DNA of 64,000 nucleotides from an uncultured Bacillota bacterium (GCA_927441425.1 CAKMKG010000007.1:62001-126000), one strand, 5' to 3'. Positions 34,667 to 43,874 are shown, numbered from the stretch's first letter. Notes: generated from the letters alone by a model not told the origin. A program made the numbers and translations.

Positions 34667-35473
34667 ATGGCAATCAATTTGATCAATCCCAACTACAGCC
34701 TGATCAGCACGGGGCGAGCAGTCGGTGCAGAACAAGGAGGCGGTAGCATGACGAAAAACGGGTCGAATGTAGCTGCAGCCGGAGGACAGAGTTTTTCTGA
34801 AGTACTAGAGACGTTGATTATAAATACGAGTTCACAAAGCACACCGCCTGACAGCAATGTGGGTTCCAAATCAGGAGCTTCTATGGTGAATCTTGACGAT
34901 ATCTTCCGGAAGGCTTCCGACACCTACAATGTGCCTATCAACTTGCTGAAAGCAGTCGCAAAGGCCGAATCCAATTTCAATCCAAAGGCCGAATCCCATG
35001 CCGGGGCGCAAGGCATCATGCAATTGATGCCCGGTACAGCAAAAGGACTTGGAGTTACAGATTCATTTGATCCGGAACAGAACATTATGGGTGGAGCGAA
35101 CTATTTGAGCCAGCAACTTGAGCGCTACGACGGGAATACTGTATTGGCGCTGGCAGCCTATAATGCAGGTCCGGGTAATGTGGCAAAATACAATGGAGTT
35201 CCACCATTTCAGGAAACACAAAATTACATAACAAAAGTAATGGGATATGCGGGAGAAACGATAACGCCTGGGGAGACCGCATCTTCCAACCAGACTTCTA
35301 CGATAGTGAGTAGTGACATAAAGGATCTTGGCCTTGGATTGCTCGGTGCTAATCTTGATGAAATGGATCCTAAGGATTATGCACTGCTCATGAATTTGTA
35401 CCGCTATAAAATGCAGCTGAATGTCCTTTCTGATTCCGACTCCGAAGCGAATGATTTTTCATTAAAATTATAA
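34667..35473 (+). CDS. Lytic transglycosylase (SLT domain)
   Basis: A 268-residue protein with a Ser/Gly/Asn-rich N-terminal 65 residues and no clear signal peptide. The Slt70-like domain covers about residues 70-190: AVAKAESNFNPKAESHAGAQ with the catalytic Glu, GIMQLMPGTAKGLGV, and LALAAYNAGPGNVAKY. It cleaves peptidoglycan glycan strands. The lack of a signal peptide recalls flagellar or phage-type SLT proteins. The start at 34667 is spaced about nine bases from AAAGG; a TTG at 34658 is possible. The promoter carries a Spo0A-like box. Confidence 0.87.
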   Translation: MAINLINPNYSLISTGRAVGAEQGGGSMTKNGSNVAAAGGQSFSEVLETLIINTSSQSTPPDSNVGSKSGASMVNLDDIFRKASDTYNVPINLLKAVAKAESNFNPKAESHAGAQGIMQLMPGTAKGLGVTDSFDPEQNIMGGANYLSQQLERYDGNTVLALAAYNAGPGNVAKYNGVPPFQETQNYITKVMGYAGETITPGETASSNQTSTIVSSDIKDLGLGLLGANLDEMDPKDYALLMNLYRYKMQLNVLSDSDSEANDFSLKL

Positions 35474-35494
35474 TTTTGGTCGAAGGAGAAGTCT

Positions 35495-36793
35495 ATGTTA
35501 CAGTCTCTTAAAAAATCATCCGGACGATTCATTACGAAGTACAAATATCAAAAAGAATGTATCCAGATCAGCCTGATGTATTTGTCTGCCGGTATTCTAT
35601 GGATCCTTTTCTCGGACAGACTTGCCTACCTTGCATCTCCCAATACGGCTGTTTTTCTCATGGTCAACACCTATAAAGGGTTGATCTATGTCATCATCAC
35701 TTCTGCGATTCTTTATCTGCTCTTGCGAGGCTTATTAAAAAAAGTGGAAAAGTCTGAAGTAGATAACCTTTATTTAAGCTATTATGATGTTCTCACCGGT
35801 TTATATAACAGAAGATATTATGAGATGGAAGTTGAAAGACTTGATGAAGAAAAAAGCCTCCCGATTTCAGTTGTCATGGCAGACGTAAACGGTTTGAAGA
35901 TGATCAACGATGCCTTCGGGCATCAGCTGGGTGACCAATTCCTGCAAAACGCCGCAGACACGATCCGGAACAGTTGTAGGGAGCAGGATATCTTGGCGCG
36001 GTGGGGCGGTGATGAATTCGTTATTCTGATGCCGAACACCACGAAGGCGGAAGCAGAGAAGGTGGTGTCTGAGATCAAGGCGCGTTGCAGTCAGCAAAGC
36101 AGCGATTTGATTCATGTCAGTATGTCCTTGGGATGGGATACAAAGTTGTCGGTGGATGTGGATTTTGATGAGATACTGAAAAACGCAGAGGACGACATGT
36201 ACAAACACAAGATCATTCAGAACGAAGGCCTACGGGGAAAGTTGATCAATATCATCATCAAAACGCTGTATGAGAAGAACCCCAGAGAGGAGAGGCACTC
36301 GGAGCGAGTGGGAGAAGTAGCGCAAAAAATTGGTGTTGCCTTCGGATTTTCCGAAACAGAAAGCGGCAAACTGAAATTGATTGGACACCTTCACGATATT
36401 GGTAAAATTGCTGTTGAAGACGGAATCTTGAACAAAGAGGGATGTTTGACAGAACGAGAGTTGGAGGAAATCCAGCGCCATCCCGATGTGGGCTATCGAA
36501 TTTTAAGCGCGACCAGCGAAATGCTGGATTTGGCGGATTGTGTGCTTGCGCATCATGAACGCTGGGACGGCAAGGGCTATCCCAGAGGACTTTCGGGAGA
36601 AGAAATCCCCATCGAAGCAAGAATCATTGCGCTTGCAGACAGCTATGATGCCATGTCCAGTGAGCGGCCATATCGAAAAGCGCTGGATGAAGAAGTCATC
36701 CTCTACGAGCTGAAAAGAAATGCCGGGCATCAGTTCGATCCCGACATTACAAGAGTGTTTGTGGAAAAGGTGCTTGAGCGGAAATGGAATTGA
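35495..36793 (+). CDS. GGDEF and HD-GYP dual-domain protein
   Basis: A 432-residue membrane protein with two N-terminal helices (about residues 22-75). A GGDEF domain follows (LTGLYNRRYY, RWGGDEFVIL near 170) with an intact signature, so it may make c-di-GMP. An HD-GYP domain (HLHDIGKIAVEDGI near 298, HHERWDGKGYP near 350) has intact metal ligands, so it may degrade c-di-GMP. One activity may be regulatory. It resembles the C-terminal part of the larger protein at 52753. Its start follows AAGGAGAAGTCT. Confidence 0.9.
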   Translation: MLQSLKKSSGRFITKYKYQKECIQISLMYLSAGILWILFSDRLAYLASPNTAVFLMVNTYKGLIYVIITSAILYLLLRGLLKKVEKSEVDNLYLSYYDVLTGLYNRRYYEMEVERLDEEKSLPISVVMADVNGLKMINDAFGHQLGDQFLQNAADTIRNSCREQDILARWGGDEFVILMPNTTKAEAEKVVSEIKARCSQQSSDLIHVSMSLGWDTKLSVDVDFDEILKNAEDDMYKHKIIQNEGLRGKLINIIIKTLYEKNPREERHSERVGEVAQKIGVAFGFSETESGKLKLIGHLHDIGKIAVEDGILNKEGCLTERELEEIQRHPDVGYRILSATSEMLDLADCVLAHHERWDGKGYPRGLSGEEIPIEARIIALADSYDAMSSERPYRKALDEEVILYELKRNAGHQFDPDITRVFVEKVLERKWN

Positions 36794-36812
36794 TGAGACA
36801 ATAATCCGTTAC

Positions 36813-38231
36813 TCATTTATTGAGCTCGAACCAGAACGTGCTGCCCTCCCCAAGCTTGCTGATCACACCGAAACGAGCGTTGTGAAGAACCAGAATTTCC
36901 TTTACGATGGAAAGGCCGAGGCCGGTGCCGGAGGTGTTCCTGTTACGGTTGAAGCTGGATTTGTAATATCGTTCCCAGACGTGTTCTAATTCATATTCCG
37001 GGATGCCCTGGCCCTGATCTGATACCTCGCAGCGAATGCTGTCTTTACTTTCTGTTACGGTTATCGTAATCGTCTTATCCAAATCACTGTACCGAACTGC
37101 GTTGTTCAAAAGATTGGACAGGACCTGCTTAATCTTGGCATCGTCTCCGACAATGAGGAGATTGGGGTCACAGTGGCAGATGAATTGGTATCCCTCCTGC
37201 TCGGAAAGAATGTGATAGGAATTCAGGATGCTGATGATGGAATCCTTGAGACAAAATTTCGTCATGTTCAACGCACCTGCTCCGGATTGCATTTTTGACA
37301 GCACCAGCAAATCCCCCACAAGAAGATTCAGCCGATCCGCTTCCTCGATGATCACTTGCAGGTGGGCATTCCTCTTTTCCGGATTGTCGCCGGACAGATC
37401 CCGGATCATTTCTGCATAGGACTTGACCATGGTTAGGGGAGTTCTCAAATCGTGAGAGACGTTGGCAATCAGATCCTTTTGAAGATTATCTGCTTTTGCG
37501 AGTTTTCTAGAGGTATCATTTAAGGTATCCGCCAGCTGTGCAATTTCGGAATACTGGCCGCCTTCAAAGATCACCTCATAATTCCCCTCAGCCAGCTTTG
37601 AGGCGGATTTTGTAATATTCACGATCGGTCTTGAAATCCTGTTTGAAATGAGAAGAGATAACCCAAAGGCCAGAACGAGGGATATCATGGTCACATATTT
37701 CAGCTGGTTTGAGAGAATATCGACTGTTGACTCAACCGGAAATAGGGGTGAAAAAATATAAAGAATAACTTCGCGACCTTCCGTTCCATCCAGATAAGCA
37801 CCGTAAGCCAGCGTATTGTTCTTACGCCCCTGATCTTCCAAGAGCATGGAGGTGCTTTGCTTGTTGCTTTTGATCAGATTTTCTTTCATGATGGACATCT
37901 CCATCAGATAGATTCCGCTCCTTGGGAAGTTTGGGCGATTCAGATTCTGAGTCGGGGAGAAGATAATAGTTCCGTCATCGGATTCGATATGAATATACAT
38001 ATCATTTTTGTACGATAGCGTTGAAATGTATTCCACCCAATGATCTTTCCCGTACTGTGAGATAATGGAATTTGCTATTTTTCTGGTTTGAGAAATTTTC
38101 ATCTCTTCATAATAGGTATCAAGGAAAAAAATCTGCAGAAACCATAGGATGCCCATCAAAAGGGCTGCAAACAAAACAAAATAGAGCCATATCTTAAATT
38201 TTAAACTTTTTCTGTCCAAATTAAGCTTCAA
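36813..38231 (-). CDS. Sensor histidine kinase (HAMP, HATPase)
   Basis: A 472-residue class I histidine kinase. A TM helix near 12-32 is followed by an extracytoplasmic domain (about 35-165), a second helix, and HAMP (SNRISRPIVNITKSASKLAE). The H-box VSHDLRTPLTM is near residue 259, followed by N-box LNNAVRYSD, G1 DQGQGIPE and G2 GTGLGLSIVKE. It autophosphorylates and passes phosphate to the regulator encoded just upstream. Its start codon is TTG at 38231, overlapping the regulator stop by 11 bases. The stimulus is unknown. Confidence 0.93.
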   Translation of the reverse strand: MKLNLDRKSLKFKIWLYFVLFAALLMGILWFLQIFFLDTYYEEMKISQTRKIANSIISQYGKDHWVEYISTLSYKNDMYIHIESDDGTIIFSPTQNLNRPNFPRSGIYLMEMSIMKENLIKSNKQSTSMLLEDQGRKNNTLAYGAYLDGTEGREVILYIFSPLFPVESTVDILSNQLKYVTMISLVLAFGLSLLISNRISRPIVNITKSASKLAEGNYEVIFEGGQYSEIAQLADTLNDTSRKLAKADNLQKDLIANVSHDLRTPLTMVKSYAEMIRDLSGDNPEKRNAHLQVIIEEADRLNLLVGDLLVLSKMQSGAGALNMTKFCLKDSIISILNSYHILSEQEGYQFICHCDPNLLIVGDDAKIKQVLSNLLNNAVRYSDLDKTITITVTESKDSIRCEVSDQGQGIPEYELEHVWERYYKSSFNRNRNTSGTGLGLSIVKEILVLHNARFGVISKLGEGSTFWFELNK

Positions 38232-38892
38232 ACTTATAACCTACCCCTCGTAAAGTAACAATGAAATCACGATAATTACCAAGATTGTTTCTAAGATTTT
38301 TAATATGGGTGTCGATGGTTCTGTCGTCTCCAAAAAAATCATAGCCCCAAACATCTGACAGCAGTTTGTCTCTGGAAAGGGCAATATTTTTATTATGAAC
38401 CAGATAAAACAAAAGCTCGTATTCCTTCGGTGTCAGTTCTGCCTTCACGCCGTCTACGGTAACAGATCTGGCCGGAATATTAATTTCCAAGCCACCGAAT
38501 TTCAGCACATTCAAACCGTTAGCGGCAGTGCTGTGTCTGCGGGATAGGACCACGTTGACCCGGGCCATGAGCTCTTTCGGACTGAACGGCTTTACGATAT
38601 AATCATCGATGCCCAGTTCAAACCCGAACAGCTTATCATATTCCTCCCCGCGGGCGGAAAGCATGATAACTGGAACATCCTTGATCTTTCTGATCTCTTT
38701 GCAAGCGGAAAAACCGTCCAGCTTCGGCATCATAATATCCATAACGATCAGATCATAATCCTTTAATTTGCAAAGACCGAGGGCTTCCATGCCATTTTCG
38801 GCTTCGGCCACCTCATATCCGTTAAATTCGGCATATTCCCGGATCACTTCCCGGATCTTTTCTTCGTCATCTACAATTAATATTTTATACAT
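38221..38892 (-). CDS. OmpR/PhoB-type response regulator
   Basis: A 223-residue regulator. The receiver has the acidic pair D8-D9, phosphoacceptor D52 (in IVMDIMMPKLDG) and the K of IVKPFSP. The C-terminal winged helix (LTPKEYELLFYLVHNKN, RDKLLSDVWGYDFFGDDRT, TLRGVGYKFEA) binds DNA. It is co-transcribed with the kinase from a minus-strand promoter. Its targets are not evident in the window. Confidence 0.95.
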   Translation of the reverse strand: MYKILIVDDEEKIREVIREYAEFNGYEVAEAENGMEALGLCKLKDYDLIVMDIMMPKLDGFSACKEIRKIKDVPVIMLSARGEEYDKLFGFELGIDDYIVKPFSPKELMARVNVVLSRRHSTAANGLNVLKFGGLEINIPARSVTVDGVKAELTPKEYELLFYLVHNKNIALSRDKLLSDVWGYDFFGDDRTIDTHIKNLRNNLGNYRDFIVTLRGVGYKFEA

Positions 38893-38986
38893 TGCGGCAA
38901 CCCCCTATCTTTGATTTCGTATTTCTCTGATCGATCTCTTTGTCCATTTTATCGCCTTACTATGTAGATTTGGTGATGTTTCTATG

Positions 38987-39015
38987 AGTATACAGCAAAA
39001 ATGCTACTGCTGCAA
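38987..39015 (-). promoter_or_regulatory. Promoter of the two-component operon
   Basis: On the minus strand TTGCAG (39015-39010), a 17-bp spacer and TATACT (38992-38987). Confidence 0.65.
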
Positions 39016-39032
39016 ACTCCCGGGATGCAAAA

Positions 39033-39050
39033 AAGTGGCTGACGCCACTT
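39033..39050. repeat. AAGTGGC/GCCACTT hairpin, copy 2
   Basis: AAGTGGC-tgac-GCCACTT. The same stem occurs at 29041-29057. Confidence 0.5.
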
Positions 39051-39078
39051 ACAGTAGGGAACGATATTTCCTACTGTA
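39050..39078. other. 12-bp hairpin downstream of the pfk gene
   Basis: TACAGTAGGGAA (39050-39061) pairs with TTTCCTACTGTA (39067-39078) through one G-U. It lies between the pfk terminator and copy 2 of the AAGTGGC hairpin. Confidence 0.55.
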
Positions 39079-39103
39079 TAAAAAAGACTGCTTTCGCAGT
39101 CTT
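39079..39103 (-). terminator. Terminator of the phosphofructokinase gene
   Basis: AAGACTGC-tttc-GCAGTCTT (39084-39103). On the minus strand the stem is followed by a run of T, as expected for the convergent end of the pfk mRNA. Confidence 0.9.
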
Positions 39104-39134
39104 CTTACCCATTTCTATGGTGATTTATCTCGAT

Positions 39135-40388
39135 TTATTTAGCACAAGTGCTAATTTTCTTCAGATTTGAAAATCTTGGTACGCCATCTTCCATCGGTAC
39201 TTTGTTTTCTCCCTGGATCAGCGGCATTGCGTAATCGATGAAGGGCTGCAGCAATGCGTTGCCTGCTGCATTGACCCATTCTCTCGGCACTTTCTTCTCG
39301 AAGTTGGCAACATCGGACAGATTAACCAGAACTGTCTTGCAGGTATACTCCGGACCGGCACCTCTTTCGAAGGCTACCATCTTGTCGGTTTCGCCGGCTT
39401 CCGCTGCTTTGAAGGCTTCTTCTCCTGCCATATAGGCTTCGTTTGCGTCGGTTTCGGATGCGATGTGTGCTGCGCAGCGCTGGATGATTCCAAATTCAAT
39501 GCCTCTTACCTTTGCCTTGATCTTGCTGTTTGCATAGTTTGCAAGAGTTGAAGCCAATCCACCCATCTGCACGTGCCCAAAGGCATCTTTGGCTTTTTCG
39601 TTTTCGGAAAGGATTTCGGAGATATACCTGCCGTTTTCATCGACGATCCCTTCCGATACAGCGACCAAAACATCGCCCTTCTCCTCATAGACCCGGGTGA
39701 TATCCGTGATGAAGGTATCTAGATGAAACGGCACCTCAGGCAGATAGATGAGGTCCGGCCCCATGCCTTTGTAGGTTGCGATGGCCGAGGCTGCGGTCAG
39801 CCAGCCGGCATTTCTTCCCATGATTTCAAGCACTGTAATGGAGCCTGTGCCGTAAACCTTCGCGTCGCGGTAAATCTCCATGCAGGAGGTCGCAATATAC
39901 TTGGCGGCACTTCCATAACCGGGACAATGGTCTGTAAGGGCTAGATCGTTGTCGATGGTCTTGGGAATACCCATTACTCTGATTTCATAATCATTTTTTG
40001 CCATAAACTGACTGATCTTATTGCAGGTGTCCATGGAATCATTTCCGCCGTTATAGAAGAAATAACGGATGTTATATTTTTTAAAGATTTCCAGAATACG
40101 CTTGTAATCCGTATCGTCCACATTAAAATCCTTCAGCTTGTATCTGCAGGTTCCCAATACGGATGACGGGGTACTCTTCATCAGTGCAAGTTCTTTTGGA
40201 TCTTCCTGATTCATATCGTAAAGACAATCGTCCAATACGCCTCTGATCCCATGAGCGGCACCATAAACACGTGTAACGTTTTCAGATTTCAGAGCAGCCT
40301 CGATACAGCCGAGCGCACTGGCGTTGATGACCGAAGTCGGTCCTCCGGACTGGCCGATCAGGCAAGCTCCCTTTAATTGTGACATCAT
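39135..40388 (-). CDS. 6-phosphofructokinase, pyrophosphate-dependent type
   Basis: A 417-residue PFK that phosphorylates fructose 6-phosphate. N-terminal IGQSGGPTSVINAS, then GGNDSMDT and PKTIDNDL. At the positions of Gly104 and Gly124 of ATP-PFK this protein has Asp and Lys, the known signature for pyrophosphate use, so PPi is the likely phosphoryl donor and the step would be reversible. The start at 40388 follows an AGGAGGGTAAA ribosome-binding site; a second ATG is adjacent. It is a single-gene unit with its own terminator. Confidence 0.9.
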   Translation of the reverse strand: MMSQLKGACLIGQSGGPTSVINASALGCIEAALKSENVTRVYGAAHGIRGVLDDCLYDMNQEDPKELALMKSTPSSVLGTCRYKLKDFNVDDTDYKRILEIFKKYNIRYFFYNGGNDSMDTCNKISQFMAKNDYEIRVMGIPKTIDNDLALTDHCPGYGSAAKYIATSCMEIYRDAKVYGTGSITVLEIMGRNAGWLTAASAIATYKGMGPDLIYLPEVPFHLDTFITDITRVYEEKGDVLVAVSEGIVDENGRYISEILSENEKAKDAFGHVQMGGLASTLANYANSKIKAKVRGIEFGIIQRCAAHIASETDANEAYMAGEEAFKAAEAGETDKMVAFERGAGPEYTCKTVLVNLSDVANFEKKVPREWVNAAGNALLQPFIDYAMPLIQGENKVPMEDGVPRFSNLKKISTCAK

Positions 40389-40711
40389 TTTACCCTCCTA
40401 AGACATATTGTATCAATGTACAAATATTGTTATTTGTTTTCCCACATAATGATATCATTTTATCATATGTTGAGAATATGGCAAGCAAATTTGGTCAATT
40501 TATTGTATTTTAACAAAAAAACGTAGCTACTTTATACAAATTTATACAATTTGATAGCAATTCGTCATTTCTGAGGAAAGAGATATTCAAAAGTAACTCA
40601 ATTATTAGCACCGAATAAAGTTTATGGCGACGGGTGATCGGGAGGGGACATAGAGCAAAGATTATTTTTAAAAATAATAAGCTTAGAATTCATCTGGATC
40701 CTAAATATTTA

Positions 40712-40740
40712 TTGACACATAAAAATCAATGTGATAGACT
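40712..40740 (+). promoter_or_regulatory. carD promoter P1
   Basis: TTGACA (40712-40717), a 17-bp spacer and TAGACT (40735-40740). Confidence 0.7.
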
Positions 40741-40754
40741 AAAAAATTGTTTGC

Positions 40755-40784
40755 TTGACAGTGCCTTTTGTTTTGGCTTATACT
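40755..40784 (+). promoter_or_regulatory. carD promoter P2
   Basis: TTGACA (40755-40760), an 18-bp spacer and TATACT (40779-40784). This is the best sigma-A match in the window and gives a leader of about 197 bases before carD. Confidence 0.8.
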
Positions 40785-40805
40785 TATAGAGAAGGCGGTT
40801 GAAAT

Positions 40806-40889
40806 ATGCAACGTTACAGGAACGTTTTGATTTCTTCGCATGAGTTCGCCGACAATTTGCTCCGAATGGAAGAATTCCGATTCGGCTAA
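40806..40889 (+). CDS. Possible 27-residue upstream ORF in the carD leader
   Basis: ATG 40806 to TAA 40889 with an AAGGCGG sequence upstream. It encodes a charged peptide (MQRYRNVLISSHEF at the start). Its stop codon lies in the loop of the GAATTCC hairpin, so ribosomes would open that stem. It may be a regulatory leader peptide or chance. Confidence 0.3.
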   Translation: MQRYRNVLISSHEFADNLLRMEEFRFG

Positions 40890-40940
40890 AGCCGAGGAAT
40901 TCCCGTATGGCACCTGCCAAACATTTGCTCCGCAAATGTG
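40873..40940 (+). promoter_or_regulatory. Two hairpins in the carD leader
   Basis: Hairpin 1: GAATTCC and CGGC pair with GCCG and GGAATTC (about 40873-40903). Hairpin 2: ACATTTGC-tcc-GCAAATGT (about 40922-40940). The segment TTCGCCGACAATTTGCTCCG at about 40845-40864 matches, at 16 of 19 positions, the stem strand of the terminator at 61133, which suggests a shared repeat family. Confidence 0.5.
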
Positions 40941-40987
40941 GCTAGGTACGTAAAATTGGGCGAGCTAGCAACTGGAGGGCTATGACC

Positions 40988-41464
40988 ATGTTTATCATAG
41001 GAGATAGAATCGTGTATCCTATGCACGGCGCTGGGATCATCGAGCAAATCGAGGAGAAACAGATTCTTGGCGAAAGTAGGAATTATTACATCTTAAGAGT
41101 TCCATGCGGTGATATGAAAATTATGATCCCTATCGAAAGCTGTCAAGAGGTTGGCGTTAGGGCAATTATTTCTGTGGAAGAAGTGAATGAGGTTATTGAC
41201 GTTTTAAGCGCTGGCTCCTCCGAAATGTCAAACAATTGGAACAGAAGATACCGTGAAAACATGGAGAAGCTGAAAACCGGGGATATTTTTAATGTGGCAG
41301 AGGTAGTCCGAAATCTGATGCGTACGGACAAGGATAAAAAGCTTTCTACAGGAGAGAAAAAAATGTTATCAAATGCAAAGCAGATATTAATCAGTGAGAT
41401 TATTCTGGTTAAGGATATCGACCATGATACTGCCGAAAAAATCATCAATTCATCGATTAAATAG
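40988..41464 (+). CDS. CarD/CdnL family RNA polymerase-binding regulator
   Basis: A 158-residue regulator with an N-terminal CarD-TRCF domain (MFIIGDRIVYPMHGAGIIEQ) that contacts the RNA polymerase beta subunit, and a C-terminal helical domain (residues about 65-158) that contacts promoter DNA near the -10. CarD proteins stabilise open complexes at rRNA and other promoters. Starts at 40982 and 40988 are in frame; the GGAGGG site is spaced about nine bases from 40988, which is preferred. It is the first gene of a long operon. Confidence 0.9.
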   Translation: MFIIGDRIVYPMHGAGIIEQIEEKQILGESRNYYILRVPCGDMKIMIPIESCQEVGVRAIISVEEVNEVIDVLSAGSSEMSNNWNRRYRENMEKLKTGDIFNVAEVVRNLMRTDKDKKLSTGEKKMLSNAKQILISEIILVKDIDHDTAEKIINSSIK

Positions 41465-41538
41465 CCACATTAAGATTTATATTGACTCAAAGTGTTTGAC
41501 AGAAAAAATTGAATAGGAAAGGGGAGGTAGAAGAATTA

Positions 41539-42639
41539 ATGATAAAAAAATTATTACGAGTCATCTTGAGTTTAGTCGGAGTACTGTTCGGATATGGGGT
41601 TTTCTTATTATTAAAGTTTCTGCTCATAGGCACGGAGCTTTCGGACAAGATCCTTGCTACGGAAACACAAGAGTTTATTGCGGCGATCAGCTGCGCACTT
41701 ATTTTTGGACTTATATTTTATTTATTAACCCCAGTATTTGGACGTCATGGACAAAAACTTGCGAAGAACATTGAAACGGATCTGCAGAAGGTACCGACCA
41801 ACGAAATTGTCACCGGCACCTTTGGACTGATCATCGGGCTTGTCATTGCGTTTTTAATCAGCCAGATCTACAGCGGAATTGATATTTTCTTCATTGGAAC
41901 GATTCTGTCCGCATTTACCTATATCTTTTTGGGATATCTGGGGATACTGGTGGCTACACGGAAAGGGAAGGATATTTTGCCGGTATGGCTATCGGCAAAA
42001 AAGGGTGGAAACCCGAAAACGAAAAGTAAATCCGGCGATGCAACACCAAAGATCCTGGATACCAGCGTTATCATCGACGGCAGAATTGCAGATATTATGA
42101 AAACGGGATTTATTGAAGGAAACATTGTAATTCCTGAGTTTGTATTGGTAGAGCTGCGGCATATCGCTGATTCCTCTGATGGATTGAAGAGAAATCGCGG
42201 AAGAAGAGGGCTGGATATACTGAATCGTATTCAGAGCGAATATGGAATCGAAATCTATAATACCAATTCAGAAAAATCCTTGGAAGAAATTCCGGAGGTG
42301 GATGTCAAGCTGCTGAAGCTTGCACAGATCATGAATGGCAAGGTCGTAACCAACGACTTTAACCTAAATAAGGTCGCAACGATCAAAGGCGTCGAAGTAT
42401 TGAACATCAATGAGCTGGCCAATACCCTGAAACCTGTCGTACTTCCCGGAGAGGATATGACACTCTTCCTGGTGAAGGAAGGAAAGGAATCCAATCAGGC
42501 GGTAGCCTATCTGGACGATGGAACGATGATCGTCGTTGAAGAAGGCAGAAAGCATATCGGACAGACCATCAACGTAACGGTAACCAGTGTATTGCAGACC
42601 GCTGCCGGCAGAATGATATTTGCGAAACCCAAAAAATAG
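41539..42639 (+). CDS. yacL: PIN/TRAM domain membrane protein (YacL)
   Basis: A 366-residue protein. Four N-terminal membrane helices (about residues 5-145) are followed by a PIN-like nuclease domain (ILDTSVIIDGRIADI with the acidic residues, VLVELRHIADSSD, NDFNLNKVA) and a C-terminal TRAM domain (VAYLDDGTMIVVEEGRKHIG). It is a probable RNA-acting nuclease; its role is not established. The frame opens at TTG 41509, but the GGGGAGG site and first hydrophobic helix support ATG 41539. It belongs with carD and ispDF, as in Bacillus and Clostridia. Confidence 0.92.
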   Translation: MIKKLLRVILSLVGVLFGYGVFLLLKFLLIGTELSDKILATETQEFIAAISCALIFGLIFYLLTPVFGRHGQKLAKNIETDLQKVPTNEIVTGTFGLIIGLVIAFLISQIYSGIDIFFIGTILSAFTYIFLGYLGILVATRKGKDILPVWLSAKKGGNPKTKSKSGDATPKILDTSVIIDGRIADIMKTGFIEGNIVIPEFVLVELRHIADSSDGLKRNRGRRGLDILNRIQSEYGIEIYNTNSEKSLEEIPEVDVKLLKLAQIMNGKVVTNDFNLNKVATIKGVEVLNINELANTLKPVVLPGEDMTLFLVKEGKESNQAVAYLDDGTMIVVEEGRKHIGQTINVTVTSVLQTAAGRMIFAKPKK

Positions 42640-42653
42640 GATAGTAAAGAAAT

Positions 42654-43874
42654 ATGTATAAGAATAAAAAAATAGCCGTAATCATTGCCGCTGCAGGTTC
42701 TGGAAACAGAATGGGCAGCGGCATTCCTAAACAATACCTGGAGATTATGGGGAAACCCGTCTTGACCAGAGCTGTAGAAGCCTTTGTACAAAATGCTTTT
42801 ACAGATGAAATTTACGTTGTCGTTCATCAGGATTACGTGGAGATTACAAAAAAAGAATATTGCAGCAGCAAAATAAAGCAAGTCGTCAGCGGCGGCGGGG
42901 AACGGCAGGATTCTGTCTACGCTGCACTTTCGGTGATACCGGCAGATGTAGATTTCGTCCTGGTGCATGACGGTGCAAGGCCCTTTGTCACGAATGCATC
43001 CATCGATGCGCTAATTGAGAGCACAGTAGTCCACAGAGCAGCGGCAATGGCAGTACCGGTCAAGGACACCATCAAAGCAGCGGAAGAGGAGATTTTCACC
43101 AAAACGCTGGATCGCAGCAGACTTTATGCCATACAGACGCCCCAAGGCTTTCACAGAAATCTTCTAATTACGGCATACCAGAAGGCATTTGCAGAGAATT
43201 TTTACGGAACCGACGATGCGGTTTTAGTTGAAAAATTAGGAGAAAAAGTGTATCTTGTTAAAGGTGACTATAATAATATTAAGATCACGACAAAGGAAGA
43301 TGTGGCAGTGGGAGAAGCAATTGCAGCAACGCAGTCGGGACAGACGATACCGGCAGGACAAAGGAGATCAGAGCACCAACCGCTGCCTGCAGAAGAGTTG
43401 CGCACCGGTACGGGTTTTGATGTTCATCGTCTGGTTGAGGATAGAAAGCTGATTCTGGGAGGCGTGGAGCTTCCTTTTGAGAAGGGGCTACTCGGTCATT
43501 CCGATGCGGATGTACTTCTTCATGCCATCATGGATGCGCTTTTGGGGGCTGCCGCACTAGGGGATATCGGAGTCCATTTTTCCGACAAAGACGAAAGCTA
43601 TCGCAACATATCCAGCCTGCTTCTATTGAAGAAGGTGAAGGAGCTCTTGGATCAGAATGACTGCAGGATCGTGAATATTGATGCCACCGTCATTGCCCAG
43701 AGGCCGAAAGTTGCGCCATATATTCAGGCAATGATTCGATCCATCTCGGAAGCGCTGGGTGTGGAAGAATGCAGAATCAATATCAAAGGAACAACCACCG
43801 AAACCCTTGGATTTTGCGGCAGAGAAGAGGGCATTGCTGCACAGGCGTCGGTTTTGATACGACGGTGTCAGTAA
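42654..43874 (+). CDS. ispDF: Bifunctional IspD-IspF (MEP pathway)
   Basis: One 406-residue protein joins two enzymes of isoprenoid synthesis. Residues 1-230 are MEP cytidylyltransferase ([27 protein letters not shown]). Residues about 250-406 are 2-C-methyl-erythritol 2,4-cyclodiphosphate synthase ([64 protein letters not shown]). Metal ligands D and H of the DVH motif are intact. The linker at about 225-250 is polar. There is no internal stop or ribosome-binding site, so this is a real fusion of genes that are separate in Bacillus. It sits 14 bases after yacL. Confidence 0.95.
   Translation: MYKNKKIAVIIAAAGSGNRMGSGIPKQYLEIMGKPVLTRAVEAFVQNAFTDEIYVVVHQDYVEITKKEYCSSKIKQVVSGGGERQDSVYAALSVIPADVDFVLVHDGARPFVTNASIDALIESTVVHRAAAMAVPVKDTIKAAEEEIFTKTLDRSRLYAIQTPQGFHRNLLITAYQKAFAENFYGTDDAVLVEKLGEKVYLVKGDYNNIKITTKEDVAVGEAIAATQSGQTIPAGQRRSEHQPLPAEELRTGTGFDVHRLVEDRKLILGGVELPFEKGLLGHSDADVLLHAIMDALLGAAALGDIGVHFSDKDESYRNISSLLLLKKVKELLDQNDCRIVNIDATVIAQRPKVAPYIQAMIRSISEALGVEECRINIKGTTTETLGFCGREEGIAAQASVLIRRCQ

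Larger units (their letters stand above)
40389..40987 (+). other. Long AT-rich gap with the carD leader
   Basis: The stretch holds no large gene. The left half is AT-rich and has an 18-bp perfect palindrome, ATTATTTTTAAAAATAAT (40661-40678), and a G-rich GGGAGGGGACATAG patch near 40639. The right half carries two tandem promoters, a possible upstream ORF and two hairpins leading to carD; these are listed separately. Confidence 0.6.

Noticed and set aside
36794-36812. Terminator between the convergent GGDEF and kinase genes
   Set aside because: The 19-base gap has no stem; the two transcripts probably overlap.
40600-40680. c-di-GMP riboswitch before carD, given the nearby GGDEF genes
   Set aside because: The GEMM conserved core elements are not present; only an AT palindrome and a G-rich patch are seen.
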